Shown in pieces: positions 24,128-35,345 of a stretch of DNA of 64,000 bases; position 1 is the first letter of the stretch; each line of letters begins with the position of its first letter. A model generated the notes under the pieces. The model saw nothing but the letters and a program-made list of their open reading frames with translations, was not told the origin of the DNA and ran no database searches. Made by a program: the position numbers and the translations under genes. Origin of the DNA: Dysidea avara (Eukaryota; Porifera; Demospongiae; Dictyoceratida; Dysideidae); contig NC_089279.1 of NCBI RefSeq assembly GCF_963678975.1, positions 29,241,525 through 29,305,524 of the forward strand, in the 5' to 3' direction.

Positions 24128-24869
24128 GAACTAGGGCCTTGTGAAAAGGCTTGGTATCTTCTAATGCCTGGCTAGTTACCTATGTCCTGTCCAGCTTAGC
24201 GCCCCCCCCTCCCTTTCAAAAAATCCTAGATCCGCCCGATACCATGCAGGTTATAGTTATATATACACAATGGCCGATCCAGGATGGGATATTTGGGTCA
24301 AATGCCCCACACACACACATACACACAGCCAGACATACTGCTGATTAATATACTAAACTTTATGTTAGGCCAAGATCATTTTATAAAACTCATGAAAATA
24401 TGCACATTTTACTAGTATTTATTACAAATTTACCTGAACCAAAGCAAATAAAAGTCAAACTAACTGTGAAATTGTTACCCAGCATCTTCGTGCGTACTAA
24501 GCGCCTCTAAAAACAATTATTGTGTTGTTTCAGACGTTCAGAGCTATTTAAACAGCTTTTAAGACTTCACAACCAATCGCAAAGGCCAAAATGGCAAAAT
24601 TAACAGTGAAATGCTACTAAGAGGCGATTATTTGCTGCTTCAAAAATGCAGCAACTAACTATAACAACAGAATCTGGCTCTCCCCAATTACCTACGACTT
24701 AACCTGTTTGTGCCCCTCCCCTTGCCAGTTCCTGGATCCGCCCCTGATACAATCACGATTTCTTGCATAATAGGTAATAGCTACTACCACATCAGTGTCC
24801 TTACAATACCGGCTGCTCCATCCTGTATTGATTGTCACGTAGGTTTGTTGCTTCAGCCAGTGTTGATGT

Positions 24870-25030
24870 TGGTTTGCTGCTCCATCAAGTCTCTGTTTAG
24901 ATGTTTTATGTACTTTAAACTTTTCTTGTTGTTAACCTGCAGTTGGTTGTTAGATCATGTGAATCAAGTTAATGCATCACTCCAGTATTCTGCCCAATAC
25001 TTTTAATGATGTCAAGGGGTTTGAAAATGT
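24870..25030. repeat. Segmental duplication, second pair, copy 2
   Basis: Partner of 18480-18656. It immediately follows the transposon pile and may be the right-hand continuation of the duplicated block at 19565-20176. Confidence 0.65.
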
Positions 25031-25400
25031 CGTTGCAAGTATTGTTCAATGCTCTTCAACTGATTAACATGACTTCAGGGGTTATACTTATAAGTTAGCA
25101 AGATATTGGCAGCTTGCTCAGTATTTGGCAGCATAATTATAAGTCCTCTAAGTTGTGATATCTATGATCTAACTTTTTGCCATAACAATAATGTGTTATC
25201 TCAATTTATTTGCAACAGAAAATAAATAATGCTTTATAAAATGCAAGTCCTACACAGTAAATATTGAGTATAGTGAAATCTGTGGCAAAATACTGAAGAT
25301 AGTAGCTAATCATCACTGAATTTTTTAGTGAGGATCACTAAAATTTGCAGTGACATTCACTGCTACTCATTTTTACTGTGTAGCTACTAGCTACATGTGT

Positions 25401-25617
25401 TACCGTACGCAAGAAATTTTGACGTCAAAAAAAATTGACAAATTTGACGAATCAGTTTAATTTGTCAAATTTAAATTCGTCAAATGTTTATAAGTGCCTT
25501 TAAAAGTACAGGTTTTGCCTACAATTTGTTGATTTTCGTCAACATTTTATTCGTCAAATCTGCTTAAGTGTGAATTCGTCAAAATTTTCATACGTCAAAA
25601 TTTCCTTGCGTACAGTA
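25401..25617. mobile_element. MITE with GTACGCAAG ends and CGTCAAA repeats
   Basis: Ends TACCGTACGCAAG and CTTGCGTACAGTA are inverted. The interior repeats TTTGACG and CGTCAAA words many times in both orientations. A fragment of the same family lies at 30992-31036. It sits about 45 bp past the stop codon of the second ML gene, so it probably lies in that gene's 3' UTR. Confidence 0.7.
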
Positions 25618-25661
25618 TGTGCATAACAGCAGTGTCCACAACAAAGTCATTGTTCCTTCTA

Positions 25662-28600
25662 TTAAGCATTACATTTGATATTGGCACATATCATATTCTT
25701 GCCACCTTGATCAGTGCCTTCGATACTGACAAGATATGTCCCCTACCAATAAACAATACATTCCAAATATTGTATAGCAAATACTTGGATACTTACCCCT
25801 GGAATTTTATCAGGCACCATCACAGTTTTAGAACCACTCAAAGGGCCTGCATAAAAAATGGACACTGCATATTTGTATATGTGACCAGGCCTGCGAAAAC
25901 AGGACATGTGCATGGGCACAAACTACACTACAGTTCATGTTGCAGTACTGGGACGGAATATTTGTATTCTGTAACTTGCATCATAACACCAATTAAATGC
26001 TTACTAGATACTGAAAAATGTATTGCCATAGCATAATACTATAAAAAATTATGAGTGATGGAAGTTTGAAAAAGTAGGCAAAATCATGTTCCCACATGCC
26101 CTATTTTCGCAGGCCCAGTTACACATGACAGTTTATAGCTGTCATTTTCTAACAAAAAATGGGGGGTCCACTTATATTGTGTTGCAGCACGTTTTCATTA
26201 AAAATAAAGGCAACTTTTATAGTAACTACAAAAAAACAACAACAAAAAAAGCAGGATTACCATGCATACACATAATGATATTTAAAACAATAATATTCAT
26301 TATCACTTTACCTGCAGGGATTGGGCACTCTTTGCCCATTTTCTTAGCAAAGTCACATACATCGTAGCTTTGATTCAATACAGTGATAAAACCATACTTA
26401 GCCGTCACCTTGATTTTACCACCAGCAATTTGCCTGTCTAATATGAAATGACAACACTGTAAGCTATTTAGCATGTACACAGCAACAACATTTCTATCCC
26501 ACTGGAGCCCTACATCAAAGTAATACAGTAGGAGTATAATTACCCTCCTAATAGAAGTTAAACCCCAGTAGGTGAGAGGAAGTTTAGTATGAAAGGCACA
26601 TTCAGACCATAACGTATGTATTCACAGCAAAACTTGAAACCATCACATGTTTATCTAGCCTCATTGTCATGTTGTTTATGAAGTTAAATGCTTTAAAGTG
26701 GGGGATAGAAAGTATGTCATAACACATTGTTACCGATACTTCAATTTCAGAAATTGTCGTGTTGTTCAGATGCTTCAAAGTGTGGGATAGAAGCTACTTA
26801 AACCATACCTACACTCACAGGATATCTGCATGTTATCAAAACTTTGGCCTAGGCCTCAGGTTTGGTAACAATGATATCATACTCACTGTGGGATTAACTA
26901 ATACTACCACTATACACATACCTATACATAGGTGCTAAAATCGTTATAAATGGGTAATAAAATACTTAGTATTAACATATTTTTAGTAACAGTAAAATGC
27001 ACAGGTGAGACATAGATTTTCTGTATGCTGTAGCTATAGCAATTATAAGCAAAAATTAAAAAAAAAACAGTTTTGTGTGCATGTGTAGTGGCTGTATGAG
27101 TTGTAATAGTTTTAAGGACATTTTGTTAAATCATCTGAATTTACTTTGATTTTGTTTTTGTATCTGTGTGTTATACTTCTTGATGAAGTCCTACACAGTA
27201 ATAAATAAATAAATAAATAAATAGAGTAGCTATGTGTTTTTGTTTTCAGCACATAGCATGAAAATTTAGATGAAGATGTAAATGTAAGTAACTGTACATT
27301 TAACTCTGAGATTAACTTTGTAGCTGATAACTAGTATGGCTACTAGGTAAAACAAGGTACATATTTGAGAACTAGGTAGCTAATACATAAAACAAGGTAT
27401 TTGAGATGCATGTCCACCTTCATATTCAATATGTAATTTCATTCATGGGTGCACAGGACAATAGGATAAGCTTTCAGTACTATAGAAAAGCCTCTTCATT
27501 GTCAGTAGATTGAATGAAATCTGTTAATATCCTATCTGTTTACAAGGTCATTCTTAGCGTAATCATGCAATAAAGACCAATATCACATACAAAGACTTTT
27601 GAATTTGAACTGACCATGCAACACTATCTAGTGATTTATGAATGGTTAATTCAGTAATCTTGTATCTATGGAGTCACCATATGCATGGGACTTGCAGATA
27701 CATCTCAAAACTAGCTACATAGCTCATTATAGCTTGCTGTATGATTCCACCATGCACTGCAAGTAACAGCAACTGCACCACTATGATCATACAGTGTGAC
27801 AAAGAGCTAAGAATCTAATTTAATTTAATTTAATAATTGCTTTACAGAATTGGAATTACATACAGTAGAGGCTATAGTGATTACAGAGACATACAATTCT
27901 GAAGGACTACCAGTGTCCTGCACTGGTAGCCTAGAGCACTAACTACTTAACTACAAAAACTATACATGCATACATTTATATAATAGTTACAAATAATTAT
28001 AGTTGGTTGGTGCAGGAGTCTTGGAGCAGCGGGTACAAGGACACAGGTAATGAAAAGTACAGGGGGTATTATCAAAGTTAGCTAAAAAATGATTCCATAA
28101 AAATGCTTTCAACTTTGGTTTGATTACATCTAGTGATTGAGATAGGTCAATTATTGGTAAAGAGTTCCATAATCTTGGTAAACGATAAAAATATGAGTTC
28201 ATGATAGGGTTGATATGGGCTGTCTTGGGGTATAACTTTGTGCCAGCAGATCTTGTTGAACCTGTAGTAAAGTTGGTATAGTTCAAGATGTCAAATTTAT
28301 CTGATGGATTTTTGATGGATTTGATAAAGAATAGTATGTCGGCAATTTCGTAAATGTACATTAGTGGCAACATACCAGTTTGTATTAGCCTTGTTTTATA
28401 GTCTGATTGATAGTTTGATAATATGAATTTGGTGGCTCTTCGTTGGACTTTCTCAAGTGATTCAATGTCTTTTAACAGGTATGGCCTCCACAGGGGGGAA
28501 CAATACAGTAGCTTTGATCTAACTAAAGTGATAAACAGAGATTTTCTGGCCTGGGGACAATTGGAGTCCTTGAAGACCCTACGCAATAAGCCAAGAGATT

Positions 28601-29734
28601 TATAGGCATTAGAAGAAATCATTTCATAGTGTGCTTGCCATGTTAGCGAATTAGTAAAAACAATCCCAAGGTCTTTACAGCTGGAGGACTCATCAATTGA
28701 ATGACCGTTGACATGATATGTAGAGTTGAATTTGCGATGGTAGCTCATAAACACAAACTTTGAAAGATTAAATGAGAGAAAGTTGTTAATGGACCAGTTG
28801 AATAATGAATTGATGTCTTCTTGGAGATGCTCAATGTCTAATGTTGATGTGATTTGTCTGAATAATTTTGTATCGTCAGCAAACTCAAATAGATCTGATG
28901 TGACAATTGATGGGAGGTCATTGATAAATATTAAAAAGAGCAAAGGACCCAGAATACTCCCCTGTGGCACGCCGGAGATAACAAGTAAAGTGCCGGATAG
29001 GTGGTTGCCCACAGAAACACACTGGGTTCTGTTGTGTAGATAGAAACTAAACCAATTCCATAAGGTGCCAGTGAATCATGAATCATGCAGCTAATTATTG
29101 TGAAACATCCATTGCAATAGCTGTAAAATCGAATTTCTGGTATATAATTATATAGACACATGCATGCATACAACTCCAAGTCCCATCACGAAGACCTCCT
29201 AAAAGGTTTCAAGTTTGATAATCATTGCCAGTGTTTTCAATCAAGGATATAGCTAGCTAAGGCTCTAATTTGCAGGCTAATATTAGTTGTATTGGACTAT
29301 GTGTGATTACATTATGCAATAGCTATAAGAATAATTATCTCTATTGCAACATGACTCAAAAGTAAAACTAGCTATGCCTTTTACTTAATCACATTTCCGA
29401 GTTTACTTTGCTGACACTTCTGACATCAGCACCAATGAAGGTTTTAACGTTACAGCTAGCTACTTACTGACAGTCCCGCTTGCAATGATGGTGAGATTCC
29501 TTCCTTTCTGTGGTGGGTTAGGAGAGAAGGAGATTTTCAGATCTGTCACATCATAATCACTCTTGTCTGATGGGATAATGTATAGATACGTATGTACAGT
29601 ATTGGTCTTGCTAACAACTTACCGCAAGAAGTGTCGACAGTACATGACAAGTCGGGATCTTTCGTTAGAGGGTTGGCGATGACCAGAACGAAGCAGAAGC
29701 TGCAGAACGCAGTAAAAACGAATGCCTCCTTCAT
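25662..29734 (-). CDS. Secreted ML-domain (MD-2/NPC2-like) lipid-binding protein 2
   Basis: Five minus-strand exons (29734-29623, 29566-29468, 26437-26312, 25846-25797, 25742-25662) with GT/AG borders give 155 residues. A signal peptide covers about residues 1-22 (AFCSFCFVLVIANP). The mature part shows the ML pattern: LSCTVDTSC, FSPNPPQKGRNLTIIASGTV, QSYDVCDFAKK, ECPIPA and GTYLVSIEGTDQGGKN, with six cysteines placed as in NPC2. The family binds single lipids or sterols. Exons 2 and 4 are 99 and 50 nt exactly as in the gene at 14359-15153, and all intron phases agree, so the two arose by duplication. Sequence identity is low, so the duplication is old or divergence was fast. Intron 2 is 3.0 kb and holds a LINE fragment in the same orientation. 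Confidence 0.9.
26438..27821. other. Intron 2 of the second ML gene, left part
   Basis: Noncoding. It holds a (TAAA)n tract at about 27197-27222 that resembles SINE/LINE tails. Nothing else was recognised. Confidence 0.5.
27822..29078 (-). mobile_element. 5'-truncated LINE (non-LTR retrotransposon) with open reverse transcriptase C-terminal half
   Basis: A minus-strand frame of about 360 codons (29078 to 27987) is free of stops. It begins inside the reverse transcriptase with LWNWFSFYL, then VPQGSILGPLLFLIFINDLP and the catalytic box FADDTKLF. It continues through the thumb and the C-terminal segment LEKVQRRATKFIL. These motifs are those of the CR1/Jockey group of LINEs. Everything upstream (endonuclease and first half of the RT) is missing, a typical 5' truncation. 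The 3' end is a short AATTA/TTAAA repeat at 27822-27835. The open frame suggests a fairly recent insertion into intron 2 of the ML gene. Confidence 0.9.
29079..29467. other. Intron 2 of the second ML gene, right part
   Basis: Noncoding sequence between the LINE and exon 2. No repeat was recognised. Confidence 0.5.
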
Positions 29735-30007
29735 AATCACAGCTCTTCGTGAAATAACTTGATCTAGAAAACGCTAGTTAAGTATACATGCTACGTATAC
29801 TATTCCGTCTTCTGATTTTCTACTGAACCTCTAGTCGGGCGCACGAAACTAGTGATTTCCCGCTCCTTAAGATCACGAGACCTTAACCTCATGATCATGT
29901 GATCCTTCTCGTTTGAATGCTTGTGAAGTGTGATGATCGCGATGACTTTTGTTACACTTGATGTCTCTGATTGTAACACACTGTTTAGTATAGCATATTT
30001 AACGCTA

Positions 30008-30168
30008 TCTGTGTGCACTTGAGCCTACCTTTACTTGATAGGTCTTCCCTCTTGTTAGGCCGGGAATTAAATGTAGCTAGACTAATTTGTGTGCACTTGA
30101 GCCTACCTTTACATGATAGGTCTTCCCTCTTGTTAGGCCGGGAATTAAATGTAGCTAGACTAATTTGT
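30008..30168. repeat. Tandem duplication of about 80 bp
   Basis: Two nearly identical head-to-tail copies (TGTGTGCACTTGAGCCTACC at 30011 and 30090), differing at about one base. They lie about 300-430 bp upstream of the second ML gene start, in its likely promoter region. Confidence 0.9.
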
Positions 30169-30991
30169 GGTTGTTGGTGCAAGATCCTTTACCATTATCA
30201 AAGTAGCCACAACAAATCGCAAGCGTATCATGCAGGCAAAACTATTAACTGAATGTCAATAGCTATACACCTTCAGTTCAACTCGATGGTACATAACCTT
30301 CTGTCCATTTTGGTTGCCTTGCTTTGTACCAGACCTCCATGGGACTGTAGATGGTTCTGGATGTCCTGCAGGTTCAGGTTGTCTATCAGTATTCTCAACT
30401 ATCTTGTTATCCAACAATCAAACAGGATGGCAGAAGATGCTGAAATGCTGTTCACAAAGTGGCGAAAGTGCCACAAATCAGAATCAGAGAAATCATACAC
30501 CTGACTGGTCATCAAAGAGGACAGGTGCTTCTTAACTATATACATAGCTACTGATAGCAACTTCCAATTACAATCGTGATTTCTCCCATACAAGCTCCTC
30601 CGAGGAGTTTGTTACAAACACAATTGGCACCATTTGTTATTAGTTAATGAACAACAGGACAGACACTCACAGGGGCCCATGCCAGAACTATGTAGATTCT
30701 TGGTCGCTCTCACCACTGAGGAGATTGGACATCAGAAAGGATAGCAAAGTGAATTTTGGGATACAATTTGTTTTGGATCTTCACTGCTTTGTGATGCCGA
30801 TGGTAGTAAGGCAAATTTTCCACCTTATTGTTAAACCCTGCATATTATATTTGTAACAATTCTCTGTCAGTTGTCAGTCTCTCCAGTAGCATCATCCTTA
30901 TGTGCAGCAATTACTTATTGTGTTCTGCAATATTCCCACTACAATGATCAGTGTACTGTAGCTATAACCTATGACAGGTACAAAGAGAGCA
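30169..30991. other. Intergenic, nothing recognised
   Basis: Short open frames lie around 30250-30540, but no splice signals or known motifs support a gene. Confidence 0.35.
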
Positions 30992-31036
30992 TACCGTATG
31001 CAAGGAAATTTTGACGTCAAAAATTTGACGAATCAG
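30992..31036. mobile_element. Fragment of the GTACGCAAG MITE family
   Basis: Matches the left end of the element at 25401-25617 (TACCGTATGCAAGGAAATTT, then GACGTCAAA). The right end is missing. Confidence 0.6.
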
Positions 31037-31108
31037 TATGTACTTTTGTGATATGTGCATGTCTCGTCTGTTTTGTTATTATGTGTTTCTTTTTGTAGTA
31101 GTAGTATA

Positions 31109-31428
31109 TCTAATCCAAAACAGCCAAGCTGTAAAAAAAGTGTGCGGCCCTCAGAAAGGCTATGGTGAAAAAAGATGTGAAATCCAAGGTGGCGGCCAAG
31201 AAATGGCTGTGATGGTAGGTTAGTGGTAAAAATTTTAATAATGACAATTCAGGTGAATTTTTGTGCCGCTTCACAAAAATTCACCTGAATTGTCGTTATT
31301 AAAATTTTTACCACTAACCTACCATCACAGCCATTTCTTGGCCGCCACCTTGGATTTCACATCTTTTTTCACCATAGCCTTTCTGAGGGCCGCACACTTT
31401 TTTTACAGCTTGGCTGTTTTGGATTAGA
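31109..31428. repeat. Near-perfect 320-bp palindrome
   Basis: Two arms of about 155 bp, from TCTAATCCAAAACAGCC to GGCTGTTTTGGATTAGA, are almost exact reverse complements with a centre of under 10 bp (31265-31275). A related but asymmetric copy is at 55591-55841. Both copies are followed by the same 3' unit (see 31429-31560). A transcript would fold into one long hairpin. Confidence 0.9.
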
Positions 31429-31560
31429 TTTCATTTCTTTTTGTATTTGTATACCCCAAAGCCGGCCTATGGCCAGCTTTGGGACTTTTTTAACCTATGT
31501 TTTTTTCTTTACTACAGGAAGAAGAAAAGATGAAGTAGATGTACTTTAAATATTTTATCA
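31429..31560. repeat. 3' unit shared by both palindrome copies
   Basis: Contains the hairpin AAAGCCGGCCTATGGCCAGC and the words GAAGAAGAAAAGATGAAGTA. The same order occurs at 55842-55990. Palindrome plus this unit therefore form one dispersed element of about 450 bp. Confidence 0.8.
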
Positions 31561-31591
31561 GTAAATGTACAAATTATATATACTGTATAAT

Positions 31592-31826
31592 ACATATGTG
31601 ACCGGATTTGCGAAAAGGGGTCCAATTTGCCAACTTTGACAATTGATAACTTCAGATTGGAAAGAGCTATTGCCTTGATATTTGGGCAGTGGTGAGCACC
31701 ACTATAGCTGAATACATGGTGAAATGTTCAGGTTAATATGTTACTTGAACACTGAGTTATGGTCTCCAACATTTACGGAATTGGATGTGTGTGGAAGACC
31801 CCTTTTCGCAAATCCGGTCACATATA
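31592..31826. mobile_element. Short inverted-repeat element (MITE), family A, copy 2
   Basis: Ends CATATGTGACCGGATTTGCG and CGCAAATCCGGTCACATAT are inverted. It is the opposite-orientation copy of 2932-3178 and better preserved at its ends. It directly adjoins the satellite at 31840. Confidence 0.8.
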
Positions 31827-31839
31827 TTGATTACAGAAA

Positions 31840-34800
31840 TCTCCATGGTGGTTTCTTTGTAACTGAACACTCTACAAGGTGACTTCTTCTAATTGCTCTC
31901 TCTACAGGGTGAATTGTTTGTAGCTGAACGATCTACAAGGTAACTTCTTCTAGCTGATCTCTCTACAGGGTGATGTGTTTGTAGCTGAATTTTGTATAGG
32001 TGATTTGTTTGCAGCTGAGCTCTTTACAGAATGGTTTCTTTGTAGCTGAACTCTCTAAAAGGTAACTTCTTCTAACTGATCTTTCTACAGGGCAATTTGT
32101 TTCTGGCAGAATTTTCTACAGGGTGATTTCTTTGCAGCTGAACTCTCTACATGGTGGTTTCTTTGTAGCTGAACTCTCTACAAGGTAATTTCTTCTAGCT
32201 GATCTCTCTACAGGGAGGTTTGTTTGTAGCTGAACTATCTACAAGGTAAATTCTTATAGCTGATCTCTACAGGGTGATTTGTTCGTAGTTGAATTCTGTA
32301 CAGGTGATTTGTTTGCAGCTGAGCTCTTTACAAAATGGTTTCTTTGTAGCTGAACTTTCTCCAAGGTAACTTCTTCTAACTGATCTTTCTACAGGGTGAT
32401 TTGTTTGTAGCTGAACTATCTACAAGGTAATTTCTTCTAGCTGATCTCTCTACAGGGCGATTTGTTTGTAGCTGAATTCTGTACAAGTGATTTGTTTGCA
32501 GCTGAGCTCTTTACAGAATAGTTTCTTTGTAGCTGAACTCTCTACAGGGTGATTTGTTTGTAGCTGAAATCCCTACAAGGTAACTTCTTCTAGCTGATCT
32601 CTCTACAGGGTGATTTGTTTGTAGCTGAACTCTCTACAGGTGATTTGTTTGTAGCTGAACTCTACAAGGCGATACTTCTAGGTGATCTCTCTACAGGATT
32701 CCTTGTTTCTAACTGAACTCTCAACAGGGTGATCTGTTCATAGCTGAACTTTCTACTGGGTGATTTGTTTGCAGCTGAACTCTCTAAATGGTGGTTTCTT
32801 TGTAGCTGAACTCTCTACAATGTGACTTCTTCTAGCTGAACTCTCTACAAGGTGACTTGTTTCTAGCTGATCTCTCTACAGGGTGACTTGTTTCTAGCTG
32901 AACTCTCTACAGGTGATTTGTTTGTAGCTGAACTCTCTACATGGTGGTTTCATTGTAGCTGAACTCTCTACAAGGTAACTTCTTCTAGCTGATCTTTTTC
33001 ACTGCATATTTGTTTGTAGCTGAGTTCTCTACAGGGTGATTTGTTTGCAGCTGAACTCTCTACATGGGAGTTTCATTGTAGCTGAACTCTCTACAATGTG
33101 ACTTCTTCTAGCTGAACTCTCTACAGGGTGACTTGTTTCTAGCTGAACTCTCTACAGGTGATTTGTTTGCAGCTGAACTCTCTACATGGTGGTTTCTTTG
33201 TAGCTGAACTCTCTACAAGGTAACTTCTTCTAGCCGATCTTTCTACAAGGTAATTGAGTTTTTTGCAGCTGAACTCTTTACATGGTGGTTGCTTTGTAGC
33301 TGAACTCTCTGAAAGGTGACTTCTTCTAGCTGAACTCTCTACAGGATGATTTGTTTGCAGCTGGATTCTCTACGTGGTAGTTTCTTTGTAGCTGAACTCT
33401 CTACAATGTGACTTCTTCTAGCTGAACTCTCTACAGGATGATTTGTTTGCAGCTGGATTCTCTACGTGGTAGTTTCTTTGTAGCTGAACTCTCCACAATA
33501 TGACTTCTTCTAGCTGAACTCTCTACAGGGTGACTTGTTTTTAGCTGATCTCTCTACAGGGTGACTTGTTTCTAGCTGAACTCTCTACAGGTGATTTGTT
33601 TGCAGCTGAACTCTCTACATGGTGGTTTCTTTGTAGCTGAACTCTCTACAAGGTAACTTCTTCTAGCTGATCTTTCTACAGGGTGATTTGTTTGTAGCTG
33701 AATTCTCTACAGGGTGATTTATTTGCAGCTTAACTCTCTACAAGGTGACTTCTTCTAGCTGAACTCTCTACAGAGTGATTGATTTTTTTTGCAGCTGAAC
33801 TCTCTACATGGTGGTTTCTTTGTAACTTAACTCTCTACAGGGTGATTTGTTTGTAGCTGAACTCTCTACAGGGTGATCTGTTCATAGCTGAACTCCCTAT
33901 AAGGTAACTTCTTCTAGCTAATCTTTCTACAGGGCGATTTGTTTGTAGCTGAGTTCTCTACAGGGTGATTTGTTTGCAGCTGAACTCTACATGGTAGCTT
34001 CTTTGTAGCTCTACAATGTTACTTCTTCTAGCTGAACTCTCTACAAGGTGACTTGTTTCTAGCTGAACTCTCTACAGGTGATTTGTTTGCAGCTGAACTC
34101 TCTACATGATTGTTTCTTTGTAGCTGAACTCTCTACAAGGTAATTTCTTCTAGCTGATCTCTCTACAGGCCGATTTGTTTGTAGCTGAACTCTCTACATG
34201 ATGGTTTCTTTGTAGCTGAACTCTCTACAAGGTGATTTCTTCTATAGCTGATCTTTCTACAGGGTGATTTGTTTGTAGTTAAACTCTCTACACGATAGAT
34301 TCTTTGTAGCTGAACTCTCTACAAGGTGATTTCTTCTATAGCTGATCTTTCTACAGGGTGATTTGTTTGTACCTGAACTATCTACATGATGGTTTCTTTG
34401 TAGCTGAACTCTCTACAAGGTAACTTCTTCTAGCTGATCTCTCTACAGGACAATTTGTTTGTACCTGAACTCTCACATGATTGTTTCTTTGAAGCTGAAC
34501 TCTCTACGAGGGGATTTCTTCTAGCTGATCTTTCTACAGGGTGATTTGTTTGTAGCAGAACTCTCTACAAGGAAACTTCTTCTAGCTGATCTCTCTACAG
34601 GGAGATTTGTTTGTAGCTGAACTCTCTATACATGATTTGTTTGCGGCTGAATTCTCTACATGATGGTTTCTTTGTAGCTGAACTCTCTACAAGGTAACTT
34701 CTTCTAGCTGATCTCTTAACAGGGTGAATTGTTTGTAGCAGAACGATCTACAAGGTAACTTCTTCTTACTTATCTCTCTACAGGGTGATTTGTTTGTAGC

Positions 34801-35345
34801 TGAACTTTTTACAAGGAAACCTCTTTTAACTGAGCTCTGTACAGGGTGAATTGTTTGTAGCTGAACTATCTACAAGGTAACTTCTTCTAGCTGATCTCTC
34901 TACAGGATGATTTGTTTGTAGCTGAACTATCTACAAGGTAACTTCTTCTAGCTGATCTCTCTACAGGGTGATTTGTTTGTAGCTGAATTCTGTATAGGTG
35001 ATTTGTTTGCAGCTGAGCTCTTTACAGAATGGTTTCTTTGTAGCTGAACTCTCTACAAGGTAACTTCTTCTAGCTGATGTATCTACAGGGTCACTAGTTT
35101 GTAGCTGAATTCTCTACATGGTGGTTTCTTTGTAACTGAAGTATCTACAAGGTGACATCTTCTAGCTGATCTTTCAACAGGGTGATTTGTTTGTATCTGA
35201 ACTCTCTACAAGAAATCTTCTTCTAACTGATGTTTTAACAGGGTGAATTGTTTGTAGCTGAACTCTCTACAGGGTGATTTGTTTGTAGCTGATCTCTATA
35301 CAGGTTACTTATTTCTAACTGATCTCTTGAATTCTGTTCAGGGTG
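31840..35345. repeat. 3.5 kb satellite array of about 31-bp units with higher-order pattern
   Basis: More than 100 tandem units of 30-31 bp. Three main variants share a core of AGCTGAACTCTCTACA: one with GGTGATTTGTTTGT, one with AGGTAACTTCTTCT (ending GATCTCTCTACA), and one with TGGTGGTTTCTTTGT. The variants alternate in recurring blocks of two to four units, so the array has a higher-order structure. Edges are more diverged than the middle, as expected for unequal exchange. It has no coding frame and no CRISPR-like spacers. Confidence 0.95.

Larger units (their letters stand above)
20177..24746. mobile_element. Pile of hAT-like and other DNA transposon pieces
   Basis: Two CAGGGGCGGAT-type hAT termini face each other across this stretch: the left end at 20177 (CAGGGGCGGATTGG) and right ends at about 24237 (CTAGATCCGCCC) and 24746 (GGATCCGCCCCTG). 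A further inward-facing end lies at about 24263 (GGCCGATCCAGGA). It may therefore be two adjacent elements, 20177-24237 and 24263-24746. Clean 8-bp duplications could not be assigned. Nested within are the elements at 20651-21269 and 22036-24127. No transposase frame is preserved. Confidence 0.45.

Noticed and set aside
31038-31223. Short basic protein read through the palindrome
   Set aside because: The frame lies in a dispersed palindromic repeat and is not supported by splice or start context.
31840-35345. CRISPR-like array
   Set aside because: Units are contiguous 31-bp repeats with graded variants and no unique spacers; the DNA is eukaryotic.
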